Source of the DNA: Pseudofabraea citricarpa
Taxonomy: Eukaryota; Ascomycota; Leotiomycetes; Helotiales; Dermateaceae
Direction of reading: 5' to 3'
Length of the DNA: 64,000 nucleotides
NCBI GenBank assembly: GCA_029641185.1
Contig: JAPWGK010000003.1
Coordinates: 62,001 to 126,000 of the forward strand
In this document: positions 10,316 through 20,923 of the stretch, in pieces
Numbering within the stretch: position 1 is the stretch's first letter
How the letters are laid out: each line of letters starts with the position of its first letter
Position numbers and translations under genes: made by a program
Notes under the pieces: generated by a model
Databases searched by the model: none
What the model was told of the DNA's origin: nothing
What the model saw: only the letters and a program-made list of their open reading frames with translations

Positions 10316-11137
10316 CTATGCCTCATCTTCCGAATCAGAGATAATATCAGTGATACTATGGCCGTCGGTGAGAGTTCTCAGTCTTGTCCGAAGTGATCGT
10401 GTAATCAGTTTAAGCTCAGATATAGCATTGGTGATACCATTGGCCGAGTTTAGGTCTGTATCCCGACCAAAGTGTATGTTCTTGTGAGAGTTTGTTCTGA
10501 GAATGGGGTTTCTTGCTAGTCTCGGCAGAGTTCCTGAGTATAGTTAGTAAACTTACAGAGCCAAATAAGATAATACGTACCACCATCTGGGCGAAACGAG
10601 CATCGAGGACCACTCCTACCATAGTGGCAGTTGCCACATTCATTGCGCGAAATATCTTGGCCATTCTGACCTGAACCAGGAGGCATTGAAACACACTGAG
10701 AGAAGGGTCCTTGTCCAATATTACAGCCGGCGCACATGCGGATATTGACTGTACCAAATGACTGTATGTCAAATGCACGCATGTTTTCAGGCTCGCGCAA
10801 GACCTTATTAATTGTTAATGGTCGGCTACGATAACTGATCTGCGATGGGCGTGGAATGAAGGATCGAATGTATGCTCGAATTGAGGAAAGGCTATTTGTG
10901 AACTCCGGGATCTGGTTCATATTCTCAAAGGTTGCAGTCTAACAAACATGTCAGTTAGCCTCTATCAATTAGTATAAAGGGAGAATTTCGCACGACGTTG
11001 TTACGTGTGATCTGCTCCTCTTCGTGTGCTCGGTCAGAAACCAATTGAGATGTGTCTCTGCTTGGATCCTCATCGCCGCCTGAGCGGGTATTAGTAAATG
11101 CGGCCGATCCGGCAGTGTAGTCCGTAATCGCCGACAT
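10316..11137 (-). CDS. Cys-rich DUF3716-like protein, three exons
   Basis: Exons are 10994-11137, 10581-10938 and 10316-10533. Both introns (55 and 47 nt; donors GTGCGA and GTACGT) keep phase and give 239 residues. The start is MSAITDYTAG. The middle holds two Cys pairs in the layout CAGCNIGQGPFSQCV ... CGNCHYGRSGPRCSF, which matches the small fungal zinc-binding-like domain I know as DUF3716. The C-terminus is helical and ends in an acidic DIISDSEDEA, as is common in nuclear proteins. The function is unknown; nucleic-acid or protein binding through a zinc site is inference. Without the introns the ends would look like unrelated short frames. Confidence 0.75.
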
Positions 11138-11186
11138 AGTTGATACTGTTGAGGAGTAGACACAGTATTGAAGAACTCAAGTGGAT

Positions 11187-11466
11187 AAACAGAGTAGGTG
11201 AACCAGAGTCAGTAGCCCAGAGTTTTGATTCACGCGGGCGATAGGATTGCGGAAGATCAAGCGGTGTTTAACTATAACCCAATTGGTAAATTGGGCGAAC
11301 TACTTTACCTTCCTGTCAGACAAAGCAAACAGAGTAGGTGAACCAGAATCAGTAGCCCAGAGTTTTGATTCACGCGGGCGATAGGATTGCGGAAGATCAA
11401 GCGGTGTTTAACTATAACCCAATTGGTAAATTGGGCGAGCTACTTTACCTTCCTGTCAGACAAAGC
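11187..11466. repeat. Perfectly spaced 140-bp tandem duplication
   Basis: The segment beginning AAACAGAGTAGGTGAACCAG at 11187 is repeated from 11327 with only two substitutions that I can see (GAGTCAG/GAATCAG and GCGAACTAC/GCGAGCTAC). Both differences are G/A, the direction expected of mild RIP, but the copies are otherwise intact. It lies upstream of the DUF3716-like gene, just beyond its start. Confidence 0.95.
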
Positions 11467-11653
11467 AAAATTGTACAAACACGCATACATATTAACAATT
11501 GAAAAATGGAATTTGAATACAGATAAAATAATCACCATAGACGAGATGATTATAAGACTTTGGCTGGTTATGATGTTAGATAGCCATTAAGCAAAGAGAA
11601 ATTTACAGGAAGTTAATCTGTTCTACAATGCTCCAAACAAATTCACTATTTTA
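11467..11653. other. AT-rich spacer
   Basis: Short AT-rich spacer between the tandem duplication and the 3' end of the flavin oxidoreductase gene. Nothing recognised. Confidence 0.5.
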
Positions 11654-12988
11654 TCAAGCTCCTCTGTAAGGCTGAGATTTCTGGCTAAGGTCGACATAAC
11701 CATACTGCTTGAATTCTTTATCTTCAGCCTGTTTTTCACTCCAAGCCTCCATATCCTTCATAAAAGCATCCAAGTTTTCTTGACGTGAGAAATCAATTGG
11801 CTGTTGATCCTGTCCAAGCTGTCGGATCTGAGTTCCAGCAGCAATGTTAGTAAGACCAAAATTATTTTCATCCAGCCGAAGCTTGAGTGCTCCAGTCACC
11901 ATTCTAGAGAGAAAGTCCCGTGGGATTTGCGGCTCTTGAGCAGCAGGACGAGCCAGGCCAACACCATCTACTGTGTCGAGAGCCTTTACCATCGCTCCAA
12001 CAGTCTTGAAACCGCCAGTAATGTACGTTCTAGTCTTGGTGAGAGGCTTCACAATCTCCTCTGCAAAGTCCAAAAAGAATGATTCTCGCTTCTTTGTCGA
12101 CTCCCGCTTGTGCACAAAGGCTAAGGATTCATAAGTTCCGCCAGATAGCTCGACGTAATCAAAACGTGCCTTCTCAAGTGCTTCACAGAGCGATTTTGCA
12201 TCTTCTGGGGAGAATCCTTTCTCTTGAAACTCGACCGAATTGACTTTGATGCCAATGATGAATGAAGATGAAACCCGTTTTCTGCACTCTGCCGCAACTT
12301 CAAGGATGAGACGAATGCGATTTTCTAGCGAGCCACCGTATTCATCAGTCCGCTGGTTGGTGCTTGGAGATAAAAATTGAGCGAGCAAATATCCGTGAGC
12401 ACCATGTAGTTCAATGCCATCAAAGCCAGCTTTCTCGAGGAATTCCGCGGCGTGGGCAAAAGCATCAATAATTCGTGCAATTTCTTCTGATGTGGCGGCG
12501 TGTGGCTTGTCAAAACTCATGCCCATAACATTTCCCTCAAGCTGGATATCTGAAGCTGATATTGGATTCTTCTGAATCCGATTCTCTACTTGTCTTCCTG
12601 GGTGACTGACTTGACCGACAATCAAACTTCCATGGGCTTTGGCTGCTTCTGCTAGTTCCTTGAAGGCTTCAAAGCGAGGGCCAGAGAACTCAGCATCCCG
12701 AGGGACGATGGGATTTCCCATAGCTTCTAACTGTTCGTAATCAATCATAATATTTCCCGTCAGAATTTGACCGTATTCGCCCTCTCCCCAACGCTTGTAT
12801 ACATTAATAAGGTTCTTGGAGGGGATTCCTCTGGCTCTGAAATCCTTGGGGTCCCACGACGAAAGACGTTCAGTCATAGCAGCTTTCAAAAATCTATTCT
12901 TAGCTGTCTTGCCAGAGAATTCGAACTGAAGAGGCTTGCCCAAAGGCGATACATCTGTGGTGTCGGATTCATATCGCGGTGAAGACAT
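11654..12988 (-). CDS. NADH:flavin oxidoreductase (OYE-type)
   Basis: A 444-residue single-exon protein spanning the whole FMN-binding TIM barrel of the old yellow enzyme family. Visible marks are GKTAKNRFLKAAMTERLSS near the start, GNIMIDYEQLEAMGN, LIVGQVSHPGRQ, the active-site stretch FDGIELHGAHGYLLAQFLSP (His pair), NQRTDEYGGSLENRIR, and the phosphate-binding ITGGFKT ... DGVGLARP. Such enzymes reduce activated C=C bonds or related substrates with NAD(P)H. The length is near the usual 400-450. There is no signal peptide, so it is probably cytosolic. It is first in a run of transporter, regulator, P450 and reductase genes, which suggests a role in processing a small molecule. The substrate is unknown. 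Confidence 0.93.
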   Translation of the reverse strand: MSSPRYESDTTDVSPLGKPLQFEFSGKTAKNRFLKAAMTERLSSWDPKDFRARGIPSKNLINVYKRWGEGEYGQILTGNIMIDYEQLEAMGNPIVPRDAEFSGPRFEAFKELAEAAKAHGSLIVGQVSHPGRQVENRIQKNPISASDIQLEGNVMGMSFDKPHAATSEEIARIIDAFAHAAEFLEKAGFDGIELHGAHGYLLAQFLSPSTNQRTDEYGGSLENRIRLILEVAAECRKRVSSSFIIGIKVNSVEFQEKGFSPEDAKSLCEALEKARFDYVELSGGTYESLAFVHKRESTKKRESFFLDFAEEIVKPLTKTRTYITGGFKTVGAMVKALDTVDGVGLARPAAQEPQIPRDFLSRMVTGALKLRLDENNFGLTNIAAGTQIRQLGQDQQPIDFSRQENLDAFMKDMEAWSEKQAEDKEFKQYGYVDLSQKSQPYRGA

Positions 12989-13614
12989 TACGCTGTGTGA
13001 TATGACGAAAGAGGAGAGGTGAAAGTTTGGACTTGTGCTAAATCAAATATGAAGTGGATATCTACTTTATACCCTCTGTTGTTGACTAAATGCCGGGAAA
13101 TTACAACGCTGAATTTGCATCATCATTTTAGAGGTTTGTAATAAATGTGGTCCTTGGTTCCTTGCCTGTCCCGAGGCCATGGACAGACCTCACGGTAAGT
13201 CGATTGGCGATAATTGGCATGTTTTACCAGATCGCCACCTCTTCTTTCACTGGGTCTACCAGGCATACAGATCGAAGTTGGTTTCTATACCTTGTTGTAT
13301 GATCTAGACGTCATCGCTAGAGCGATGTTAGCCAATTAAATGATAAAGGTGGAACAGGGCCATGACGCAGTTGAAAAATTTCGAGTTGCGGCTTCTTCAG
13401 TTGACAAATCATCCATCGAGGTAATGGCAAGGATAAATGATCTACAAACTAGAAAGTGGGCAGCAAAACAAATCATTACTGTGCGTACCTCATATGTTCA
13501 TGAAATCAACTGCTTTCTGCTGATTAGACTGATTTTATGCGAGGTATGTCACATGTGACGTTCTGCAAGATGGTTGAATTCTTCTAAATATTTACAGATT
13601 GTGATGGTAAGTAT
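12989..13614. promoter_or_regulatory. Upstream region of the OYE-type gene
   Basis: It separates the start of the flavin oxidoreductase from the 3' end of the transporter, both on minus. It contains CCTGTCCCGAGGCC near 13166 but no intact copy of the CGGGGCA word seen in other promoters of the cluster. No gene. Confidence 0.4.
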
Positions 13615-15468
13615 TTATACACTTGCAGCCTGTGCTTTGGCGTTTATCTTTGCCTCTTTCTGCCAATTCCTTGCATACTTCACTCCAAATCCGTGGTTGA
13701 ATACCTCTCTGATATCCTCCAATGTCATTCCCTTGACCTCTGGATAGAAGAACATAACTGCAATCCAACCAAAGAAGCATATCCCTGCATAGAATCCAAA
13801 GGCTCCTGATGGAGTAGTATTCTCCATCTGTGTCAAAAATGTCGACGCAACAATGATATTTGAACCCCAGCATGAGCAGGTAAGCATCATTGTTCCATAA
13901 GCTCGTACCTCCATCGGGAAGAATTCTGATGACACCCAAGCCATGTTTCCGATTCCTGATGAGTAAAATGCAACGAATAAAATCATACACACCAAAACCA
14001 CATATGCTGGCCATTCTACCTTGTTAGTTGCCAGGGTCAGATCATGGTTTATTGGAATCCAGTGAAAGGCTACAGCCGCCAGTGCTAAGAAGAGTGCCTA
14101 TAAAATCTGTTAGACATGCAGAACCCATAGAAATTCATGACTTACCATTCCCCACATCGTACTTAGAAGTACACGTCGACGACCGAATTTGTCAACCACC
14201 AGAAAGTATATGAATGTAAAGAAGAAATTGGTTGCGGCGATGATTGTTCCAACGGCTACAGGGTTCTTAAAGCCGACCAGTCCGAATAATGTCGATGAGT
14301 AATACATCAGACTGTTGAATCCACTTAACTGGGAGATGGCCATCAAACCACATGCAGCAATCAGAGCCCTGAAATTGCTAGGTATAATATACAACTGTTT
14401 CAATAACCACCAGTTACTCTTGCCTTGTTTGAGATCTTTCGACGCCTCAACCCAAAGTGTGATATGTTGGACCTTCTGCTCTACTTGCTCGGCTGTCCCA
14501 TTTGGAAAGATGAGTTGGATCACTCGTGCGGCTTCCTCGGGCTTGTCATGGTATATAAGTTGACGTGGGGATTCTGGACAAAATGGCAGTAAGCATGCTA
14601 AAATTATAGCTGGTACTGCGCCGAGTCCGACCATTGCGCGCCTTGAATAGATTAGCATTATGATTCCAATTGACGGAAATTGCAGGCCTCATACCATCCA
14701 TGAGCGACATGTGCAAGTGCTGCTCCAATTCCGTATGAGAGAAGCTGACCACCAGTAATCGACATGTTATCCAATCCAATCATACGTCCTCGGTATTTTG
14801 CTGGAGCCACTTCTGCGATGTAAAGCTAATAGCGGATTAGAAGGTCATATTTTATCGGAAAATAGCAAAGAAGACTCACAGGTACAATCATTGCTGCGGA
14901 GCCTACTCCAAATCCCACTACGAGACGGCCCACAGTCATTTGTGCTATTGTATAAGAGGCAGCCTGGATCACGGCACCAATGATGAACAATACACAACCC
15001 AAATAGATTGCGACTTTTCTTCCATATCGATCCGCGGTAAGACCAGCAGCCACTGTGATCATCAGTTATCAGAACGGCCAATACGCGTGTGATGCACGGA
15101 AGAATACGTACCTCCTCCTATGAAAGCACCACCTGAGGTGATGGATGTTATAAGTTCTTTCTCGCTTGAATCCAAGACCTTTCCAAGATCATCGTTAAGA
15201 TAAACCAACACTGCAGAGATGATACCGGTATCATAACCTAGTTAAGAATTTAGAATACGACATCTTTGGACCTAGGAGCAGTTCTTCGTGTACCGAAAAG
15301 AAGTCCACCAACACTAGCAGTCAATGTCACAAGCCACACAAACTTGCCAGGCTCGGTGTTTTCGATAGAATTTAGACCCTCAAGAATATCTTCATTGGCA
15401 GGCGATGTACCCGAGATATGCTCAACATGAGCAATATCATCCTTGAAATCTAAATCGGTGCTACCCAT
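13615..15468 (-). CDS. MFS sugar transporter, myo-inositol type
   Basis: Six exons: 15294-15468, 15112-15237, 14880-15052, 14695-14825, 14146-14641 and 13615-14097. All introns are 48-59 nt and in phase, giving 527 residues. It has twelve predicted membrane segments. Family marks are GGLLFGYDTGIISAVLVY in helix 1, DRYGRKVAI after helix 2, the long loop after PESPRQLIYHDK, FNSLMYYSS in helix 7, and DKFGRRRVLL. The closest pattern I know is the fungal myo-inositol/proton symporter branch (ITR-like) rather than hexose carriers, judged by the opening NTEPGKFVWLVTLTASVGG and the two-residue SG before FNS. An inositol-dehydrogenase-like gene lies at 23.8 kb in the same cluster, which fits uptake of an inositol or similar polyol. 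The exact substrate is inferred. Confidence 0.9.
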
Positions 15469-16325
15469 TTTCTTTCGGTCTTTCGAGATTCGAGTCGCAG
15501 AGGGAGAAATGCTAGAAATTGAGAGAAAGATGTTGGAGGTCTCTAAGAGGTATGAACTGCAGTCTACAACAATGTATTGATATCTCAAACAATGTTTACT
15601 TATGCTTACCTACTTATAATACTTTCAAACTGTGAACAATGTCGTCGTACTGAAAAGAGCTCCAGCTTGGCTTGGAGATGAAATTTCCCCATGAAGCGAC
15701 GCATTGAAAACAAGCCGGAACCTTATCGAGTTCAGAAGAGGCAACTTGCCAATACGAGAGAAGCAATTACGCAAAGCATACAAGTAGTAGGCTGGGGAAA
15801 TTCCGGGGAAGTGTGGGGGATTCTGTGTGGCGTCTGCAATGTTTGGCTGCAGGCCTGACTCGGGTGCTGCAGCGGGGTAAATGTGGGATTCAGGAGGATG
15901 CCGAAACGGGTATTTACACCTGTCCTCGCCCACATCTGGAAGTCTTTCCATATTTCAAACCTTCTACCCCAGACTTCATTTCTTGTGCCTCCCATCTTAT
16001 CACCGAGCTTGGACCAAATCGCCTGCCACCTTCGCGATCAACGTATCTCCATCGGCTCCCTAGACGTGCTGGGGGACAACGACATCCTAAGGATGCCTGG
16101 GACACCAGGCTCGGCATCTGGGTATTTCTATTTGAGATTACAGTAATCGGTTTAGAGGGTTGCTGATTGGATGGCAGGAAGTCGTCTGCTTCTCGCAGTG
16201 AAGACAGGTGTGCCGGTAAATTGCTGCCATTCCTTTGCCCCGGAGTCTGTCAGGTTGTGATGCTTGACATCACCTCCTTTTACTGGGCCCAAAATACTTA
16301 TTCTACTTACTAATATGCAATGCAG
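15469..16325. promoter_or_regulatory. Divergent region between transporter and regulator
   Basis: The stretch holds the transporter promoter and the unresolved 5' part of the regulator. TGCCCCGGA at 16236-16244 is the reverse complement of TCCGGGGCA, found also upstream of the NTF2-like gene. A TACTAAT branch followed by TGCAATGCAG places an acceptor at 16325. I could not find a convincing Zn2Cys6 exon here in any frame. Confidence 0.4.
16236..16244 (-). promoter_or_regulatory. Shared cluster word TCCGGGGCA
   Basis: Nine-base exact match (minus orientation) to the core of the longer word at 25900-25913. It lies between the transporter and the regulator gene. It could be a site for the cluster regulator, or a chance GC-rich match. 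Confidence 0.35.
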
Positions 16326-18471
16326 ATGCCGTCCCTCGAAATGAAACTCCCAAAAGAGCTGTTCCTGCAAAAACACCACGTTTTAGGCATGGATCAAGCG
16401 CCAGATATGATACAGATTTCCCTATCAATCAGTCATGGGTGAAAATCTCGGGAAATAGTAAGACATATCCGAATCCTTTGGTCCACAATTGAATTCTCAT
16501 TCAAGTTAGTATGTCCGGACTTTGTGGATGAGACACCGGAGCTTGATGAACTCTACGGAAATCTTGAGGGCGACGAATCTGAATTCTCCGCGAAGCCTGA
16601 GCTGGTGATATCACCTGTACCTTCTCAAGGCGGATTATCCACTACTAAGAACAGTAATTTGAACGGGATTTCCCAAACAACCTCCCCGTCTCAGTCTCTC
16701 CCGGAGATCCCAGCCCAGGTTAGACCTAACAAACGTAGACATACAAATGACGGTAGCTACGTCAGAGTACTTCGGTCTCTATCCGAGACCGACTTTGAGA
16801 ATGATAGAGAAGAATCATTCAAGCCGGCGCTTGAGCACCAGGACAACATTGAATCGCTCTTACAGGCTGCCGAGCTATCTGATAACCAGAGCAATTTTCA
16901 AGTGGATTCATTACAAACACCGAATCTCGATAACAATTACGTTACTGGGAACTCACAGGTTGCTCTGTCTTGGCCGCTTTCCGACATTCAGGAAGCCTGC
17001 TTGATGCGGTATTTCATTGACAATCTAGCTTGTTGGGTAAGTGTCTATCTCTTCGAGTTCTTGATGCGGCTCTGGAGAATAAATCCATGACTTGGTTATC
17101 TGGCAATGCTGATGGTACCGTTAGTTTGACCTCTGTGACCCTGAGCGACATTTTGCTCTCATAGTTCCTCAACGAGCAAGTTATTGTCCGGCCCTATTGA
17201 ATGCTATTTTCACAGCTTCCGCTCGACATCTGTGCCGTATAGAACAGTTCAAAAACGGTACGGAAGTAAATTACCTTGGTCAGTGTCTCCCTGGGTTACA
17301 GATTGAGACTGCTGTAGAATACCACAATCGGTGTATTGAACACCTCGTGTCTCTTTCGGGAGATTCACACGCAGTTTTCGACGAAAATTTACTAGCTGCT
17401 TCCGTAATACTTAGGTTCTACGAAGAGGTTGATGGTAATCACTTTGACTGCCTCCTATGGAACAGTGCTAACTCCTACAAGCGCCCTTTAATGGTGGAGA
17501 CTTAGAGTCTAGTTTGCGGGCATCACAATTCTTCATTGATGCTCAAGTAGAAGCTTCTGTACACGACACTGGTTTGCGTCGTGCCGCTTTCCGTGTTGCA
17601 TACAGACAAGAGGTTGTGATAGCCTACAGTAAATTTCTCAATTCCTTCTTACAGAAAACCACTGAATGTAGAGATTTTAGTAAATCAGCGCTCATTTCGA
17701 CTTCCGATTCAGCCATTCCAGGACTATCTTTCCTTGGAACCAGTGGATGACCATGCTTGGGCTCATCGTGCAGTAGTGCATTGCGCTCATGTGCTCATGT
17801 ATTGTTATGGTGAGAACAGGTCCAATAAAGAGGACTACGATACTCTTATGGAATACAGCCAAGCATGGGATCATGTCAAACCACAGAGTTTCACTCCACT
17901 TTTCGAAAGAAACGTCGACATTGCATTGGGCGAATTCCACCCTGAGATTTGGTTTTTATCTGATTGTCATGGTAAGTAATTTTATTGTGGTCCGAATGTA
18001 TCGTGAAGATCTAATAACCCATTAGTCACCGGAGTGCAACATCATAGCCTATCTAAGATACTGTTGAAGGTGTATGATCCCCGAATACCGAGACTTGGCC
18101 CAGGTCAAAGAGATGCAACCCGCAGGATTGAGGTAATTCTTTCATGAGCTTCTAAGTGGGGAAATACTAATAATACCGAGGCCGAGCTTAAGGTCATTGT
18201 GCGTCGAGTTTGCGGCATGGCTATCTCAAATCGTCGTGCCCCGCCTGCCATGAACACAGCATGTTTGGCCATAGCAATTTGTAAGCATTATCTCAAATGT
18301 TTTATCTGCCGTATCTGACCTATTTTTCAAGGTGGAGACTTGTTCGGTGATTCTCGAGAACAGCAGGCCATGCTTGATATTCTGCATTTTACGGATACTG
18401 AACATGCTTGGCCAACGACTACGATCCAACAAAAACTTAAACAGTGCTGGGGCTGGAATCCAGTATCTTGA
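16326..18471 (+). CDS. Fungal C6-type transcription regulator (5' end unresolved)
   Basis: Eight visible exons: 16326-16457, 16510-17036, 17125-17434, 17482-17628, 17681-17971, 18026-18132, 18181-18280 and 18332-18471. All join in phase. The translation has the layout of the fungal regulators often named ARCA-like: VDETPELDELYG, a disordered stretch, then ACLMRYFIDNLACWFDLCDP, ERHFALIVPQRASYCPALLN, AIFTASARHLCR, AVEYHNRCIEHLVSLSGD, ILRFYEEVDAPFNGGDLESS, GLRRAAFRVAYRQEV, QRSFRLPIQPF, DDHAWAHRAVVHCAHVLMYC, and a tail with MAISNRRAPPAMNTACLAIA. It ends WGWNPVS. The N-terminal DNA-binding cluster expected for this family is not seen within the window frames, so the first exon may be missed, or the gene may lack it. 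Its position between transporter and P450 suggests it controls the cluster; this is inference. Confidence 0.8.
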
Positions 18472-18622
18472 GAGAAATATTTAATAGTTTAGATTATAAA
18501 TAATTCATGAGAATCTTCGCGGCCCATAGGTTAATAGATGGCTAAGTCAAAAACACTAAATACAACCAATCTGAAGCAAACTAAATTCTAAATTCATTGC
18601 ACATATCTCTAGATAAAACACC

Positions 18623-20279
18623 TTATCTCCGCCAAACTTTCAATGGCATGGGTCCTGGACTCAAATTGAATGTTTCCCACCGAGTTGGCTGCCAATCGGG
18701 ACTTGGCAAAGCAAATTCATATCTGTGTACCACCGATGCAAGTAAAACGCCCTGCTCCAAATAACTAATATTTCGTCCAATGCAGCCTCGTGCTCCGGTA
18801 CTAAATGAAACAAAAGCTCGTTGTAAATCTTTTGCTCCCTCGTCAAGCCATCGCTCGGGTTTGAAGGATTCGGCATCTGGAAATACTGACTCATCCCTAT
18901 GTACAACATAAGCTGAAATAGAAACAGAAGTCTCTCCTGGGATAAAGTCGCCAAGAATTGGTGCGCCTTCTGGTGGAGTGCGTCGCGGAAGACCAAAACT
19001 TGTAGGGGGGAGTAATCGTAACGATTCGTCGAGACAAGCCCGAAGGTATGGAAGATGACGAATTTTGTCATATGGAGCTACTACATCGTTTGTATCCAGG
19101 ACTGAGGCAACTTCTGTGCGCAGCTTCTCTAGACACTCTGGGTGTTTCAATAACTGGTACATGACATTGTTCATAGCAATGGCTGTGGTATCAGAGCCAG
19201 CATTCACTATTTTAACAGTTTAGCAGGAGAATCGAGAGAGAAAATGATTGTTTGGGACTCACTCATAATGGAAACCTCGGCAACTATCTCGCCCCATTCC
19301 ATACCGTTTGGACCGCCATTCTTATCTTCCATCAAGCATTGGAAGAAATCTTCAAGTTTCTCACCATTGCGGTATCTCTTCAAGCGTTGCGTGGCGCGGT
19401 GAAGGACGATATCATTCCAGCCTTCATTTAGTTTCCATCGCTTTTGGTATTCTGTAGAGACCAGTTTCGATATTCTAGTCAAGAAAGGGAACCACTCGTA
19501 AGACCAAACCAAACCTGCTTGAGCTCGAGCTGTTGCATGGAGACATTTTCGATAATTGATCTTATAGAGTGTCCCATCCATTCTTTCGGCTGTGACGAGG
19601 TCATCTCCAGCATCCAAAAAGCCCAGTCGTTCCGATAGCCCAATATCCGCGATAGCGTCCAACGTGAAAAAGTTGGTCCAGGCACGATAATCCACTGTGA
19701 GATCCTCGGGATTTGGAGTTCTTTTAGAATCGCCAGATAACGGAGCGGTACAGCGGGTATCAAAACCAGTTATAAGTCGTGCTGTCTTGTCGGTAACTTT
19801 GTGTTCCCAGCCCTCCAGGTTTTTGAGAGCGTATGCGCTTGCAAGAATACGTCGCTTACGTTGGTGGTCTGGCTTATCTACAACATCTGCTAAATGGTGA
19901 TGGGTACCAGCAAGAGCATCATAAAATACGTCTTTTACGCATTTGGTGTTGTGCCCATAAATGTCCTATCTGTGTCAGTATTCTTTCTATCCAAGACTAA
20001 AATTTCTCTTACCTTAATCGCTGCAACATCTCCATAAGATAGAGAATTCGGTCCGATTCTGACGACGGGATGTTTCTTGTGCGCTTCTAGAAGAGCGTTC
20101 GACCGAAAAGGTTTGTTGGCTTCGTATACAAATCCAAGATCTGATATACCGGATATGAGATTGAGGTTTGGGTATTTCCGTAAGCCTTTAGAGTCCCGAA
20201 AATATCTAATGATTGGGAGGAGGATAGCATATGAAAATAACGAGAAGGCTGTGAAGCCAGCAAATAAATAACCAAACAT
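18623..20279 (-). CDS. Cytochrome P450 monooxygenase
   Basis: Exons 20013-20279, 19263-19965 and 18623-19206 give 517 residues. The introns are 47 and 56 nt and phase is kept. An N-terminal membrane anchor (LFAGFTAFSLFSYAILLP) targets it to the ER. P450 marks are the I-helix MNAGSDTTAIAMN, the ExxR motif in CLDESLRLLPP, FKPERWLDEGA, and the heme-binding FVSFSTGARGCIGRN with its Cys ligand. Fungal features such as IRIGPNSLSYGDVAAIKDIYG-type spacing and VVDKPDHQRKRRILASAYAL place it near the benzoate-hydroxylase-like (CYP53-like) clan, but I cannot assign a CYP family. It is divergent from a P450 reductase across 644 bp, which suggests a matched enzyme/electron-donor pair. The substrate is unknown. 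Confidence 0.95.
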
Positions 20280-20923
20280 GATGGCTGTGGTAAAACTGGT
20301 TGAAGAAAATAACGATCAAGAATCCCAAATTCTTTCCGAGTGCTGTGGAATTGATGACTAGAATTTGGACACACTGCTACTTATTGTTGCTACTTATTGT
20401 ACATTCATTCAAAACGAAGTGGAGGACATCTAGATTGGTCAAGTAGCTCGTCCATTGATCACCAATTACTGAAAAGATTCTAGTCGTGTGCCTGACTGAA
20501 AGTTGCCTCACTCATATGAAGGTGGCATAAATGACACATTTCTGCCTCGTCTCCCCAAATGTGGTAATATTTCCATCTTCGGATTTTGTGCCCCTCCTTT
20601 CGCTTAAGTCAGGGGCGGGTCGAATGCGGGGCAGTCCATTTCTCGTTTTAGTAATATCTCTGTATTTGATCTAACACGTGCCGTCTTTTGTAACACTTAA
20701 TTCCAATTCATTTGGTAATTTCACCTGAAAGAACCCCTCAAGTGTGTAAGATATACCAGCATCTTCAACAAGCAGAAGAGACAAATATAAGTCAAGTTGA
20801 AAAAGAACCCCTTCCAAAAGCGTTTTTCAATGATTCTGTTTCGAAAGTCCTTTTCTTTTTTGCCATTAAATTTATCATTGTTCTCCTCACTATTATTTGA
20901 ATCACTCAAGACTCTCGCCAACA
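20280..20923. promoter_or_regulatory. Bidirectional promoter of P450 and its reductase
   Basis: 644 bp between the two start codons. It contains TCGAATGCGGGGCA at 20620-20633, a GCGGGG word that also fits a CreA-type site, and ACACGTGCC near 20673. Both genes could be switched together from here. Confidence 0.55.
20620..20633 (+). promoter_or_regulatory. Shared cluster word TCGAATGCGGGGCA
   Basis: Differs by one base from TCGAATCCGGGGCA at 25900-25913, upstream of another gene of the same cluster. The length and near-identity are notable, but background frequency was not measured. Confidence 0.45.

Noticed and set aside
16150..16265. Zn2Cys6 cluster for the regulator in RCAGKLLPFLCPGVC
   Set aside because: Too few cysteines and wrong spacing; no second half nearby.
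17629..17654. 26-nt intron in the cluster regulator
   Set aside because: Too short. A 52-nt intron with acceptor at 17680 restores the expected QRSFRLP sequence in phase.
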